Shown piece by piece: positions 33,773 to 46,619 of a DNA stretch of 64,000 nucleotides (position 1 is its first letter; each line of letters opens with the position of its first letter). The notes beneath the pieces are model-generated. The model was not told where the DNA came from. It did no database searches and saw only the letters and a program-made list of their open reading frames with translations. The stretch is from Microplitis mediator (lineage: Eukaryota; Arthropoda; Insecta; Hymenoptera; Braconidae), in contig NC_079979.1 of assembly GCF_029852145.1 (NCBI RefSeq), positions 4,440,501 to 4,504,500 on the forward strand. The letters run 5' to 3'. The translations under genes were made by a program, and so were the position numbers.

Positions 33773-34146
33773 CTCTTGGCTTAAGCAACTTTTGTTATCT
33801 TGGTCGGAGAATACAAAAATACTTGCGTAAAAAGAATAGTACTTGTTCCAAGAAATTTTATTTTCTTTGACCAAAAAAATGCAATATTGCTACAAAAGAA
33901 TAATGTATCTTGCTCTAAAAAAAATATCTCTTACTTTAAGAAATATAAACTCTTGAAACAAGTAAAAATTTTTTGATTTAAGCGTAAAAATATGTTGACG
34001 TGAGAAAAAAAATTTTGATCCAAGATAAAAATTTGAAGATAATTGTTTACTTGGGGCAAGAAAATTTATATTTTCCGCATCGATCAAAAAAAATTTCTTG
34101 AATCAAGAATATTTTCCTTGATTCAAGTTAACTGTTTTTTTTATGT

Positions 34147-34943
34147 GGTATTTCTCAATGGCTAGAAATGGTCATTCATAAAAATTCAAATATAAATTAT
34201 AATATTGTAAAATTATTGGCATCATACAACGTTAAGGTAAAAAACAAGTAAAAGTGGTGAAAAAAAAAGGAATAAAAAAAATGAATGAAGCAATATGGCT
34301 CGAGTGAGAGGATAAACTGAACTGGCGACGCCTGCGATCCAGCTTGGGTTCATCTCACTATTGATTCGATGACATTGTCAGTGTATATTTATACAATTAC
34401 ATACATATTTTCTCCTGCTGATGCTGACGGCAACATTTAACGGGGCAGACTCAGCTACGTGCGTTACCCAACAACAAAAAAACCTGTAGCGAGACTTTCA
34501 CTACCCCTGTTAATATTTTCTTTACCCGTTTTATTCCCTACTAGCCCCACTCCAACGTCTATAACGCCATTCGCGCACATCATCCCCTCTTATGTAAATG
34601 GTTCTTATGTTGCTCTCTCTACTACCAAAGCTAAACTCCCCCGTACTACAACAAACGGGATGACCTACTTATGCTATCGAGTGAAACGCTTTTCTTTGAA
34701 ATAGCTTGTGCCAACGCCATACTTTATCGTGCTTTCTCTCTCTCTTTCATTCCCGCTTATATTTTATATTATTTGAAATACCACCGAAGAAGTTGTTGGT
34801 TTAAATGGGAAAACTTGGAAAACTAATACGGAAATAAATGAACAAATTTTGAGATTATTTTTTTACTGGATGTTACAAAATAAATTTTTAAACTTTTCAT
34901 TTCTATTAAGTAATTAGATAAAAAAAAAAAAAACCAGATCATA
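34147..34943. other. Non-repetitive interval
   Basis: 34280-34800 has mixed composition without matches to the repeat families (TGGCGACGCCTGCGATCC, TGCTGATGCTGACGGC). The 81-codon frame at 34459 lacks any recognised motif. It could be host intron sequence or an old element. Confidence 0.35.
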
Positions 34944-36320
34944 CACGGGAAAAAATGCTGGAGTAGAATTTACTACACCAAACTAGTAAAAATTTTACTA
35001 CACTTTGTGGTCGTCGCATTGACAACTGTAGTAACATAAGCCACAGTGTGCGTGATATTTTACTACCATAGGAGTTCTGCTTACTACTGTAATGTGGTAA
35101 AACTTTGTAGTTTTCACAACTACTCAATGTAGTATAAAATACTTATTTTGTGGTTTTGGGAACCACACAATTTTATATGAATTGGTATCTGTTACTATTT
35201 TTGGAGTATACATTACCAGATTAATTGTACAATCTACTCCAATGTGTGGTAAAATGATCGAAAGAAGAAAATAACAGCGCCACCTACAACTTTTTTACTC
35301 CATTCTGTGGGTATCCTCAACTTGTGTCAGTGTATTTAATATTATAAAAAATATTATAAAACATTATAAATAATAATATATATAATTAAAAATATTTATA
35401 CATATAATTAAAAATCGAGGCGTGCAATTATAATATATATAATTTAAAATAAATATATATATATAAAAAATATAATACAAAAAATTTGTTTTGTATTACC
35501 TGTCATTCTTCCTTTTGCTTACCTCACCTACATCTTCTTCTATAAAATTTTATTTCTATGCTCTTATCAGTGAATCGTGATTTTAATGCAATTTTTTAAA
35601 TCATTGCCTATTGAGTATTTGTTATTTATTAGAATTATAACTTTTAAAACGATGTTTTTTATATTTTCTATTAATAAAAATTAATACCCGGGAAAAAATG
35701 ATTTTGCCTAATTATATATAATTATATATAAGACCTTATATATAATTAGATCTAAAAATTGGCCAGGTCTAATTATATATAATTTGTATATAATTATATA
35801 TAGGTTATATATGATTATATATAATACGTTATATATAATTAGATCTGAAAATTGGCCAGGTCTAATTATATATAATCATATATAAGTTATATATACTCAT
35901 ATATAATTAGATATGATTATGTATAATACATATATATCATATTTTATATATAATTAGATCCGAAAATTAGGCGGGTTTCATCATATATATGATTATGTGT
36001 AATTTATATACAATTACGTATGTTCATGTACGATTAATATTGAAGTATTCAGAGGGAAGTTTTTTTTTTAATTATACGTTTAATTATACATAAGTTTATT
36101 ACTTTTTTAACAGACTGAAAAATATAATGTAACGCTTCGTAAATATTTTAAAATTATAATTTATAGTAAAATTGTAATCATTATTTCTGTAAATATACAC
36201 CTAAAACTATAATGCATTTAACGAGTACTGATTATGAAATATCAATAAAGACCATAGAGCATCTAATATATTAAATAAGAAAAACTAAATATTAAATATA
36301 TTCTATAAATAAAATATTAA

Positions 36321-36377
<57 letters not shown>

Positions 36378-37488
36378 TTAATTTATATTTGATTATATAT
36401 AGATTTAAAGATCTAAAATATAATAAAAATTACTATATATGGGTCTATATAGGTCAGGTCTAATCAGATCTAATCATATATAGACCCATGTACAACTATA
36501 TATGGGTATATACTATTATATATATTCCATATACAATCATATATAATTAGGCAAAATCATTTTGTCCCGGGATATAATTAGATCTAATTATATATAAGGC
36601 TATATATACTTATATATAGGTCTATATATAACCATATATATTCTATATATAAGGCTATATATACTTATATATAGGTCTATATATAACCATATATATTCTA
36701 TATATAATCAGGCAAAATCATTTTTTTCCCGGTATAATTAGGTCTAATTATATATAAGACTATATATACTTATATATAGGTCTATATATAACCATATATA
36801 TTCTATATATAATCAGGCAAAATCATTTTTTTCCCGGTATAATTAGGTCTAATTATATATAAGGCTATATATACTTATATATAGGCCTATATATAACCAT
36901 ATATAAGTATATATAATACCATATATAATTATATATATTCCATATATAATCATATATAATTATATATAATTAGGCAAAATCATTTTTTCCCGGGTACTTA
37001 ATTATTCTAAGTTTATGCTTATACGAGAATTTATAGATTACAAATATATTTTTAAAATTATCCTTATCAGATATTGATAAAAAGTAGGCTTTTGAAATTT
37101 GAGTCCTTATTATTTTAAGTTATTCATTAATAAATTCATTTTTATATCATTTTAATTTGATATACTGTAAGTCCGAAGAATCTAAGATTAATTTTTATAT
37201 TTTTATATCGTTTTCAATATCATAAAAACTAATGATCGTTAACTAACAGATATTTAATTAATACATTACGAATAAAATATATTCTACTATGTTGTGGAGT
37301 AAAATAAACCACAGTGGTTATTTAATGCTAGTTCTTATTACTACTTACTGTAGTAAATGGTACTACAGGTTGTGTACCACAGTGTACTAGTAACTGTTAC
37401 TAAACGTGTAGTTATCCTATATATTACTAGTCAGTGTAGTAAATGGAACTCCATTTGTAGTAAATTTAACTACACATTTTTTTCCGTG
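34944..37488. mobile_element. Element I (CACGGGAAAAAATG ends, TGTAGTAAA array) with nested family B element
   Basis: Ends CACGGGAAAAAATGCTGGAGT and CACATTTTTTTCCGTG with TA outside. Interior motifs TTTACTACA/TGTAGTAAA and ACTCC/GGAGT palindromes occupy 34944-35330 and 37270-37488. A family B element (35687-36994) sits between. Confidence 0.75.
35687..36994. mobile_element. Family B element, ATATAATTATAT subtype
   Basis: Ends CCCGGGAAAAAATGATTTTG and CAAAATCATTTTTTCCCGGG, perfectly inverted and flanked by TA. The interior is almost pure TATATAATTATATA palindrome arrays. Near the right end, blocks of 106-160 bases each end in AATCAGGCAAAATCATTTTT plus CCCGG, as if the terminus had been copied in tandem (36566, 36727, 36833). 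No Pol III-like module was found. Confidence 0.85.
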
Positions 37489-37506
37489 TAAGTAATTAGA
37501 ATGTAT

Positions 37507-39548
37507 GGGGCATTCCACGCCAAATCAGACGGTTTCAAAAATTAATTTTTCCGATTTTCTTAACTTTTTGGTATTTTTAGTACCCCTCAAAAGAGGCTTC
37601 CTGATAAATTTTGAGATTTTTTTGATCAATGGTTCAAAAAATATCGAATTTTCAAAAAATCCGCTCTTTTTATGGTTTTTTAATCATAACTTTCGTAATA
37701 ATGGTCGAAATCCAATGGTTTTTTTTCAAAATTTTCGTTTTAGATGACCTTTATAGCAAAAAATACAAAACGAATGTACGAAATGTTTTTGATCAAGATT
37801 TTTCAATTTTAAGTTTTCAACTGTGTTTTAAAAAAAAGATGTATCCTTCGATTTTCTCGAAAATTTGCTATCTTAAACTTCTATCCATTCTGCAGCTTTT
37901 AAGCCCGGTCCGGTAGTGGGCCTTCCATAATTACTATTTTTTTTTTGATTTTTGAAAGTTGGAAAAATTTTTTTTTTGTTATAAATTATTATCTGTACCA
38001 ATTTTTGACACTGTACACTTGTTTTTCTCGCATATTATAAATTGATTTATATATTTTTTTGTTCTGAGTAGGGATTTAAAAGCAGTAAGTAAAAGTTAAT
38101 GCTATTTATAAGCAGTTTTAATAAATGTTTTTATTTATTAAGAAGCAACTATTTCGAAGCAAAAGAAACATTAGATTTGCTATACAATACAGCTAAGACC
38201 ATTACAGGAGCTTAAAAAAAAATGTTGGAAAATCCAAAATTGTACACCTCAATCGCTCATTTTATTTTTAATCATTACCTTTATTTTTTTTTTATGAATT
38301 TTTTTATTCAACTTTTAAATTATTAATTTGATTTTTTTATTTCTTAATTTCAGTTTAATTTTTTTTTTTTATTTAAATTTTTTCTAAATATCCCGCATTC
38401 TTGTTGTAGATGTCGCTCTTCTTTTTTCAATCCTACTGTTTTACGCTAGTGCTGCTGCCAGTAGTTGATGGGAAGAAAAAAAGAAAAAAAAATTTACTTT
38501 TGTAATAATAACAATAGTAAAAATAAAAATGGCCGCTAAACTTTCCATGAATAATCAGTCTTATTGTTTTATTTAATTACAATTAAACTAAAAGTATTTA
38601 GACAGTAATTTTCAATAGAGTTCTTGTGATCAAAAATACAAAGATAACAAAAAAAAGTTAGGCCGATTAATTGTGTCTATCGAGAGTTATTTGGTTTACT
38701 AAGTTTCATACAGGACAATTGACAACTCGTGTCACTGGGATTGAAATAATTTATATTTAATTAATGGAATAATTAATCGACTTAATATTGGGTCGAAGTT
38801 ATTCTTCAATAAATTGTCTTTGTGTTGGTATAAAATTTGACCCATTTTAGTGTAACGAAAAAGTCTAGGGATAATTTAATGTGAATGAGGGAGTCAAAAA
38901 ATTTAGAGCGATCATAAAGCACACCAGCGCTTTCGCGCTTGAGGCGTGTAATTTCATATAATTATTCGAAAAAGCGACGGAGCTATGTTTACTAAGCAGT
39001 ACTCTAGTTCATAAAACAATCGTTAAAGTAACATTTTCGGAAGAATACGGAAATAATTAAAAACGTTTTTAATACAGTTTTGTCGTTTTTTCGAATAATT
39101 ACATGGAATTTTTGAGCTCCTGTAATGGTCTTAGCTGTATTGTATAGCAAATCTAATGTTTCTTTTGCTTCGAAATAGTTGCTTCTTAATAAATAAAAAC
39201 ATTTATTAAAACTGCTTATAAATAGCATTAACTTTTACTTACTGCTTTTAAATCCCTACTCAGAACAAAAAAATATATGAATCTATTTATAATATGCGAG
39301 AAAAACAAGTGTACTGTGTCAAAAATTGGTGCTGATAATAAATTATAACAAAAAAAAAATTTTTTCAATTTTCAAAAATAAAAAAAAAATAGTAATTATG
39401 GAAGGCCCACTACCGGACCGAGCTTAAAAGTTGCAGAATGGATAGAAGTTTAAGATAGCAAATTTTCAAGAAAATCAATGGATACATCTTTTTTCAAAAA
39501 CACGGTTGAAAACTTGAAATTCAAAAATCTCGATTAAAAACATTTCGT
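37507..39548. mobile_element. Palindrome P8 (GGGGCATTCC end) with ~900-bp spacer
   Basis: Left end GGGGCATTCCACGCCAAATC matches P7. Arms 37772-38213 and 39112-39548 are complementary (CCGGTCCGGTAGTGGGCC / GGCCCACTACCGGACCGAGC). The right end is cut off. The spacer contains TACACCTCAATCGCTC and GCGCTTGAGGCGTGTAA, like the middle of element G. Confidence 0.7.
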
Positions 39549-40121
39549 AGGGTAAGTGTGGGTATTACTGCGGGTGTAGGTATTGCTGCGGATTTTCTTG
39601 TTTTAATTAACAATAAATGGGTTATGACTTTTTTGATAAAAAAAAAAATTATTTCTGTCAATTTAAACCTTTCGGAAAATAACTGCATAGTGGTTTCATA
39701 CGTATGACAATTATTCACTTTGTTATTGATTAATAAAAATTAAGTAGTTACAGAAGTGAATAATTTTATCTTTTTTGTGAGTTTCAGTGTAAAAAGAGGT
39801 GGTCGTAAAAATTCTTTTTCTTTTCATAGATGACCTAATTAATATATTTTTCACGTTTAGAAGTTAGATAACCCTTTTTTAGAATCAAATATTTAATAAA
39901 AATTACATTTTGATCAGTAAAATTTTATTTAATTAAGCACACAGTAATTGGTACCGAAAAATCACATGTGCGTGCATTACTGCGATTTTCTCAGTCGGCT
40001 GCAGTAATAGAAGCGCCTCTATTTGTATATGTCTGTACCTATTACTGCGGACATAAACACAGCTATTCTAACCTCTTAATAAGTGCGTAAATCAAGTTGT
40101 CTCGAAGTGAAAAATAAACTA
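39549..40121. other. Interval with TATTACTGCGG motifs
   Basis: GGTATTACTGCGGGTG, GGTATTGCTGCGG, ATTACTGCGATTTTC and CTATTACTGCGGAC recur at both edges, suggesting an old element of ~550 bases. Paired ends are not clear. Confidence 0.35.
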
Positions 40122-41096
40122 CCCGATGAAAAAAGTTTTTGTCTAATTATATATGATTACACATGATCATATATATAATCATATATAATTACATATAATT
40201 ATACATAATTATACATGATTACACATGGGATTATATATAATTATATATAAGCCTATACATAATTAGATCTGATCATACCTGGCCGTTATAACCCCACATA
40301 TAACTATATATAAGTCTATATATGATCAGGTCTAATCATATATGAGTCTATATACAATTAGATCTGATCAGACATGGCCAATATAAATTCATGTATAGTC
40401 GTGCATAAGTTTATATGTGATCGGATCTGATCAGACATGACTGATATAAACTTATATGTAGTTATATATGTCTATGTATGATTTGATCTGATCAGACTTA
40501 ATTGATATTAAACCTATAAATATTTGATTATGTATATAGGTCTAATATATATATATTACATAATATGGCAATTTTTTAATATCAATATTATTAAATTTTT
40601 ATTCTGTCAACTATCAATCAAACTTAAGTCCCCAATACTTAAAAAATGTTCAAAGGTTTCGGCAGCAATTTAAAAGTATAAAGTATCAATTTGATTATTT
40701 GAGTTAAGTAATGCCATAATCTTTTCGTAATTATAAGTGTAGAACAGACTAGAGGATCAGACTACAATCCATCGATAACCAAAGTTAAGCATCATCGGCG
40801 TGGGACATTAATTGGACGGGTAACCTCGTAGTAAAATAGTAATCAACGGATAATAATTTTTTTTTTATTATTATTTAATTTTAACCGAAATTTATATTGA
40901 TGAAGACAATAAATCCTAATTAAATTACTTAATTAATAATTTACAGATATTTTAAATGAGATTCTAAAAATGACTATATTCGTCCATGCATGATTATATA
41001 TAGTCATATATAATCATGTATAAACAAATCTGATTATATATAATTAGACCTGACCAATTTTTGGATCCAATCATACATAGATGATTATGCATAATT
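40122..41096 (+). mobile_element. Family B element with 5S-like centre (copy 3)
   Basis: Left end CCCGATGAAAAAAGTTTTTG is diverged; ATATATAATTATAT and GATCAGATCTGATC-like arrays lead to ACATAATATGGCAATTTTT, the shared ATCAATCAAACTTAAGTCCCC block, the 5S-like module and another array. The right end is lost after ATAGATGATTATGCATAATT. Confidence 0.75.
40745..40835 (+). pseudogene. 5S rRNA-like sequence (copy 3)
   Basis: CCAAAGTTAAGCATCATCGG and TTAATTGGACGGGTAACCTC match the 5S internal control region. One G-to-A change falls in GGGTGACC. Confidence 0.75.
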
Positions 41097-41189
41097 TTCT
41101 CTGTGTAGGGTAAGACGTCTAGTGAATGACTGATATCTTATAGCGACAGATATTTTGACAGATCAATAAAATAATTAATATTAAAACTA

Positions 41190-42081
41190 GGGCAGGGTGG
41201 GGCTAGTTGATACTTTTTGGTTTGACCTTTCATAATTTTAAGACGATGCATCGGATTTAATTAATTCATGTGCTGTTAGGTTTATAATTTAATCTTCTTC
41301 AAAAGGTCTAGCGACACAAAAACCTTCCAAGTGTAAATTTACAAGTTATTCCCGGAAATACGCGAGCGCTCCGAATTGCTCTACGTGCCCCACTAGTGGG
41401 CTATTAATAATATATAGATATACCAGCAATGATAATTAAAACCCGGATAAAAATAAACTCGGTTTGAAAAACTGGCCCTAAATCATTTTTATCGCTATCA
41501 CAATTGCATGTATACAAACGTATTGGTTAAACCAACGCTCGGCACGCATTTAATGCATTCAGCGCACTTTGCTCAACTAGCCCCAAATGAGGCAACAAAG
41601 TAGAAGTTAACCCTGGTGGGAATTTTTTGGACTTTCCTCTGAAGAACTCTGAAAAAGTCTTTAGAATTTTTAAAAAGTCTTCAGAACTTTAGAACTGAGT
41701 TTTTCAAAGAAAATTCCGAAAAATTTCCACCAGGAAAGTCATAAAAAAAATGATGAGAATTAAAAACAAATAACCATATATAATCGAAAGAGCAAAGATT
41801 AAGTTATCTTTAAATACTTATGTGATCACGAAAAAGTATTTTCATACGAGTATAGGAGAAAAATTCTGAAGACTTGTTTTTTTTTTTTTGTTCTGACGCA
41901 AAAAAAACAAAGTGTTCTGTCAATGAGTCTGAGCACGGGATGACAATTGATAATCACGTAATGTGTTCTCCTCCCGTAACCCTTTCTTTTCACCATTTAA
42001 ACTTTTCTTGTAATGTGCTTATCTCTCGAGATATTTCGATTGCACAACTTGCCCCTATGATCAACTAGCCCCTCCCTACCC
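41190..42081. mobile_element. Element Q (GGGCAGGGTGGGG ends), 892 bp
   Basis: Ends GGGCAGGGTGGGGCTAGTTGAT and ATCAACTAGCCCCTCCCTACCC are inverted with TA outside. Internal copies of CTAGCCCC and GTGCCCCACTAG occur. The 64-codon frame at 41874 has no recognised domain. Confidence 0.75.
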
Positions 42082-42442
42082 TAAGTCAAATTTTTGTAAT
42101 TAAATTGAGAAATCATTCCTCTTTTAATATTGATTGTAATGTTTCCTACATTGAATTATAGTTTTCTATTAAATTATTTATTAAGAGTGTAAAATCTAAA
42201 GACCCATCAGTGAATGATCGCTGTCATCCATTGAATGACCGGACATAGTCCAGTTAATGACCGATGTATTGATTTATTAATTCAAGTATCTAAGTTAATT
42301 TTTATAGACATTTTTTTAGCTAAATTTTTTTTTAAATATAACTATTGTATTTGTCCTCATGGTCGATTTTTCAAGGAATTTTGTCATAGCCTATCATGAT
42401 TGGTTGAGTAGGGTTCAAAAATACGACTTGTTCAAAAAATTT

Positions 42443-43607
42443 GTATACCCTGATTAAAAATATTGATTGAAAACAATTGAGAAGGGGTCGCTCCATGCAA
42501 ACTGTATATCTATATTAGAGTGTCTCAAAAAATCGACTTTTTTTTTTTTTCTTGAAGAACATTGAGAAATCGACAGAGTATCTCTAGACAAAGACCCTGT
42601 TAAAATATGAGACCTTAATATTAATATTTAGAGGTGGCGATTCACGATTTTCTATTTTCCATTTAAATAACATGGGAAAAAAAATATTTTAATTTTGGAA
42701 TTTTATACTTCGGCGATGGCTTATTGAACAGATAAGTTCAGGATATATTTTGTAGGGAATTGAACGCTCTACAAAAAAAATCTCTTGTCATTTTTTGATA
42801 AATCCATCTGTTTAAAAGTTATTGGAGCTCGAAGTCAAGTTAGAGTAAATTTCGAGATCTTTTTACTTTTCCGGCGAAACTATCGGACTTATCATAAAAT
42901 CTCATGAGATTTTTTTTTGTAGACAATTTTATTTCCTACAAATTATCATTGATAAATTTTTTTCAAATTCTGCATTGTTTTCTAGTTGTTTCCATTTTAA
43001 TGCCAAGCTCTTAAAATCGATCAGAACACTACTTTTTTAGGAGCTTGGCATTAAAATGGAAATAACTAGAAAAAAATGTAAAATTTGAAAAAAATTTATC
43101 AATGATAATTTGTAGGAAATAAAATTGTCTATAAAAAAGATCTCATGACATTTTACGATAAGTCCGATAGTTTCGCCGGAAAAGTAAAAAGATTTCGAAA
43201 TTTACTCTAACTTGACTTCGAGCTCCAATAACTTTTAAACAGATGGATTTATCAAAAAATGATAAGAGACTTTTTTTGTAGAGCGTTCAATTCCCTACAA
43301 AAATATATCCTGAACTTATCTGTTCAATAAGCCATCGCCGAGGTATAAAATTCCAAAATTAAAATATTTTTTTTCCCATGTTATTTAAATGGAAAATAGA
43401 AAATCGTGAATCGCCACCTTTAAATATTAATATTAAGGTCTTATATTTTAACAGGGTCTTTGTCTAGAGATACTCTGTCGATTTCTCAATGTTCTTCAAG
43501 AAAAAAAAAAAAAGTCGATTTTTTGTGACACTCTAATATAGGTATACAGTTTGCATGGAGCGACCGCTTCTCAATTGTTTTCAATCAATATTTTTAAACA
43601 GGGTATA
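42443..43607. mobile_element. Small palindrome carrying palindrome P2 at its centre
   Basis: Outer arms 42443-42515 and 43536-43607 are complementary (TATACCCTGATTAAAAATATTG, GTCGCTCCATGCAAACTGTAT). Between them is P2. Confidence 0.75.
42518..43533. mobile_element. Palindrome P2, 1016 bp, GAGTGTCTC ends
   Basis: Starts GAGTGTCTCAAAAAATCGAC and ends with its complement, GTGACACTC, flanked TTA/TAA. Arms are almost perfectly complementary about an axis near 43027 (AGCTCTTAAAATCGATCAGA). Length and inner text (TTTTCCGGCGAAACTATC) are those of P1. Confidence 0.85.
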
Positions 43608-44263
43608 TATATATATATATATTTAGTGGTTGAGGTAATATTATAAATTATTAAAACCAACTAATTATGTTAAACAAATGTTTTATTTAACTAACGAAGT
43701 AATACAGTAATAGTAAGTATACAGAAAAGAAAAATGCATGGATGCGTGTATGCAGTCTAGCGGTATATTACTTATTGTCTCTACGAATGAGGTAGAGACG
43801 GAAAAATAAAAAATCGATGTTCGACGCAAACAGCCGAAATTTATCGATCGCCTCACCTAGTAGCAACGCTACGTATATATGTGGTGGTTCAGCTTCACTC
43901 CGCGAGATGGCATTTACAATGCGCGCCTCTCGCAGTATCTCTGCCTGTTTCAATGTATAACATTTCCAACATGTTACTTCCAACACGGCATCTTAGGTGG
44001 GGTATACGATAGACACACCTAACTGAGCAGTCTCAGCTATCGTATACTTAGACGAAACACCTCTCACCCCACAAATACCTTTTTCCATCTCTCTTCTTCT
44101 CATAATCTCTTACAACGTTTCACTCTTTGATATTTGGCGACTTAGGCAATGATTGTTTCAATCTAATCCTGAAGTATCGTCGCCAAAGTGGTTGTCGGAA
44201 CGGCCACGGAGTACCGAAATTCATCGATCGCTTATCATTGTAGCAACGCTCAATATATATATA
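43608..44263. other. Interval with two copies of a CGATCGAT motif
   Basis: CCGAAATTTATCGATCGCC at 43842 and CCGAAATTCATCGATCGC at 44214, each followed by TAGCAACGCT, are direct repeats 372 bases apart. The minus-strand frame at 43768-43986 between them is open but unrecognised. The rest is pyrimidine-rich. Confidence 0.4.
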
Positions 44264-45087
44264 CACTGAGAAAAAAATTTCTCTTCGGACAATTAAATAG
44301 ATTTTTTTAAATTCTGTTAAACTAATATTTATTTAGGACAACTAAATTTTATTACGTCAACATAATCTATTTTGTCATTTCTAACAAATGATTTAATAGA
44401 CTCTATTTGGTTGACATTAATATTTCTCTCTCTAAGATAATAAAATCATTTGGTAAAGTTAAGAAAATATTTATTCAATAGACAACTAAATTATTTTATA
44501 GTGCCAACAAACTCAAATATTAAAGCAAAATATTATTATATTAATTCTAATAAATATTACTAAAAGACTCGAAAAAATATTTTCATTTATAATAAATGTA
44601 TATTTGTTCGAGGTTTCTAAAGATATATTTAAACTTAATGATTATTGATTTAAAAAATTAGAAATTCATTTAATTAAAATAAATAACAGAGTGCTATTTT
44701 CATTAATTTGTAATGAATCATGTGAATTAAATAAATTTTTAGTTGTAAATACTCTCTAAACATGAATTAGTGGAAATTTCATTAATTACGTTAGTGAAGC
44801 AGTATTCACTTCATAATCAGTGTATTTAAATAACAAATTAGTAAATTCTCACTAATAAATTTAGTACTATAATTTTTACTAACAAATTAGTGATTTTCAC
44901 GACTGAACTAGCGATATTTTCATAATTTCTACAAGTGAAACTGTTATTCACTTCTTAATTTATGAATTTCACAATTTCACTAGTAACTTTAACTAACAAA
45001 TAATTAAATATTTTACTAGGTATAAATATAATTAATAATTATGGTGCTATTTTTAAAAATGTTAATAAAAAACTTTCAAAATAAAAA

Positions 45088-46432
45088 AAAGGCCATTCGG
45101 CAGCCGAAATGGAAGGTAGATTTTCCAATTAATCTATATAAAAAGTTTCATACACACATATCTCGTGATTCATGTTAGTGTATAGTCATGATATGAAATG
45201 AGGCTCGTTTTCTAAGAGTGAGGGTAAAAAAAGACAACGACTATTTTCGATGGAGAACTTCAGATAGTTGATTTGACAAAACATTATATAGGTAATGTAC
45301 CAAACTATCCTTCACGTAAACAAAGTATCGGAAATTTAATTAGTATGATCATGATTGTAATCGCTATTACGATGGCAAGACCAGTTATAATTATAGGACG
45401 TACAGGTACGTTTGAAACATCATAAGTGATAAAAGAAATCCTTTTAAAATATAAAATAGCTGTGAAACTTACAGGTTATTTTCTTCGCAATAAAATACAA
45501 CTGACGAAGTTGAATTATAATGGGAAATGCTTAAGTTATGTGGAATAAAAAACCATATTCCTAACATTTTTTTGATTTCATAAAAAATTTTAAGGCTATC
45601 AAATTATTGGAAGAAATAGTCAAAACAAGAAGCTTAAGGTCATAAATTAAAGCTTACTAAACAAGCTTTAAAAAACTTTTTACGGAAATTGTCTATGAAT
45701 GTTAGTTTTGAAGTTATATAAGCTTTAGCAGTTATTAAAAACTGATTTTTACGAAAAATCATGAAAATTTTAAACAGCCATAATTTCAAAACTATCCAAA
45801 CGATTCAGCCCATCTTTGAACTTGATCAAGGTGATCGCCTATAGAATAAGTGTGAAAAATTTCATTAAGATCCGATAAGAACTGTGGGTGCTATCGTAAT
45901 GACAAGACCAGTGATAATAATAGGGATTAGAGGTACATTTGATACATCATACATAATGAAAGAAATACTTTTAAAATATAAAATAACAGTGAAATGTACA
46001 AGTTATTTTGTGCACAATAAAATACAACTGACGAAACTGGATTATAATGGGATAAGCATAAGTTATGAGGAATGAAAACCATATTTTTAACATTTTTTGA
46101 TTCCATTAAAATTTTCAAAACTATCAAATTATTGAAAGAAATGGTCTAAATATAAAGTTTAAGATCATAAATTAAAGCTTATTAGTCAAGCTTTAAAATA
46201 CTTTTTTACAAAAATTCTCTATGAATTTTAGTTTTCAAGTTATATGGACTTTAAAAGTGATTAAGAACTGATTTTTTCGAAAAATCGTTAGAATTTCAAA
46301 CAGCCATAACTTCTAAACTAATCGACCGATTCACCCATCTTTGAACTTAACCGTAGTAATTACACATAAAATAAGTGTAGAAAATTTCATTAAGATCGGA
46401 TAAGAACTGTAGACGCAATCGTGTCCTCCAAA
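45088..46432 (+). repeat. Two-unit tandem repeat (~530 bp) with conserved reading frame
   Basis: Units 45372-45897 and 45898-46432 align along their length. Copy 2 has a 63-codon frame at 45884 including RPVIIIGIRGTF, KEILLKYKI and NKIQLTKLDYNG; copy 1 reads RPVIIIGRTGTF, KEILLKYKI and NKIQLTKLNYNG but has one in-frame stop. The start near 45088 (GGCCATTCGGCAGCCGAAAT) also occurs, inverted, at 28506-28530. Function unknown. Confidence 0.6.
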
Positions 46433-46446
46433 GTCCGTTATATTAC

Positions 46447-46449
<3 letters not shown>

Positions 46450-46495
<46 letters not shown>
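46450..46495. repeat. (TA)n microsatellite
   Basis: About 23 TA units within element K. Confidence 0.9.
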
Positions 46496-46498
<3 letters not shown>

Positions 46499-46619
46499 TT
46501 TTTAACGAATGCTATTTTTGAACTCTACTCAACTAATTATGATAGTTTATGACGAAATTCCTTGAAAAATCGACCATGAGGACAAATACAATAGTTTTTA
46601 AAAAAATCTACCTAAAAGT

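Larger units (their letters stand above)
31887..34146. mobile_element. Element J (CACAGAAAAAAC ends, CAAGAAAATTTTCTTG array)
   Basis: Starts CACAGAAAAAACAGTTAACTTG and ends CAAGTTAACTGTTTTTTTTATGTG. The interior is a long array of TTTCTTGGGCCAAGAAAA-like palindromes, interrupted by an H element (32210-33010) and by a foldback fragment (33270-33772). Confidence 0.75.

Noticed and set aside
45372..46075. P-loop ATPase suggested by IIIGRTGT
   Set aside because: The Gly-Lys-Thr/Ser needed for a Walker A motif is absent in both units.
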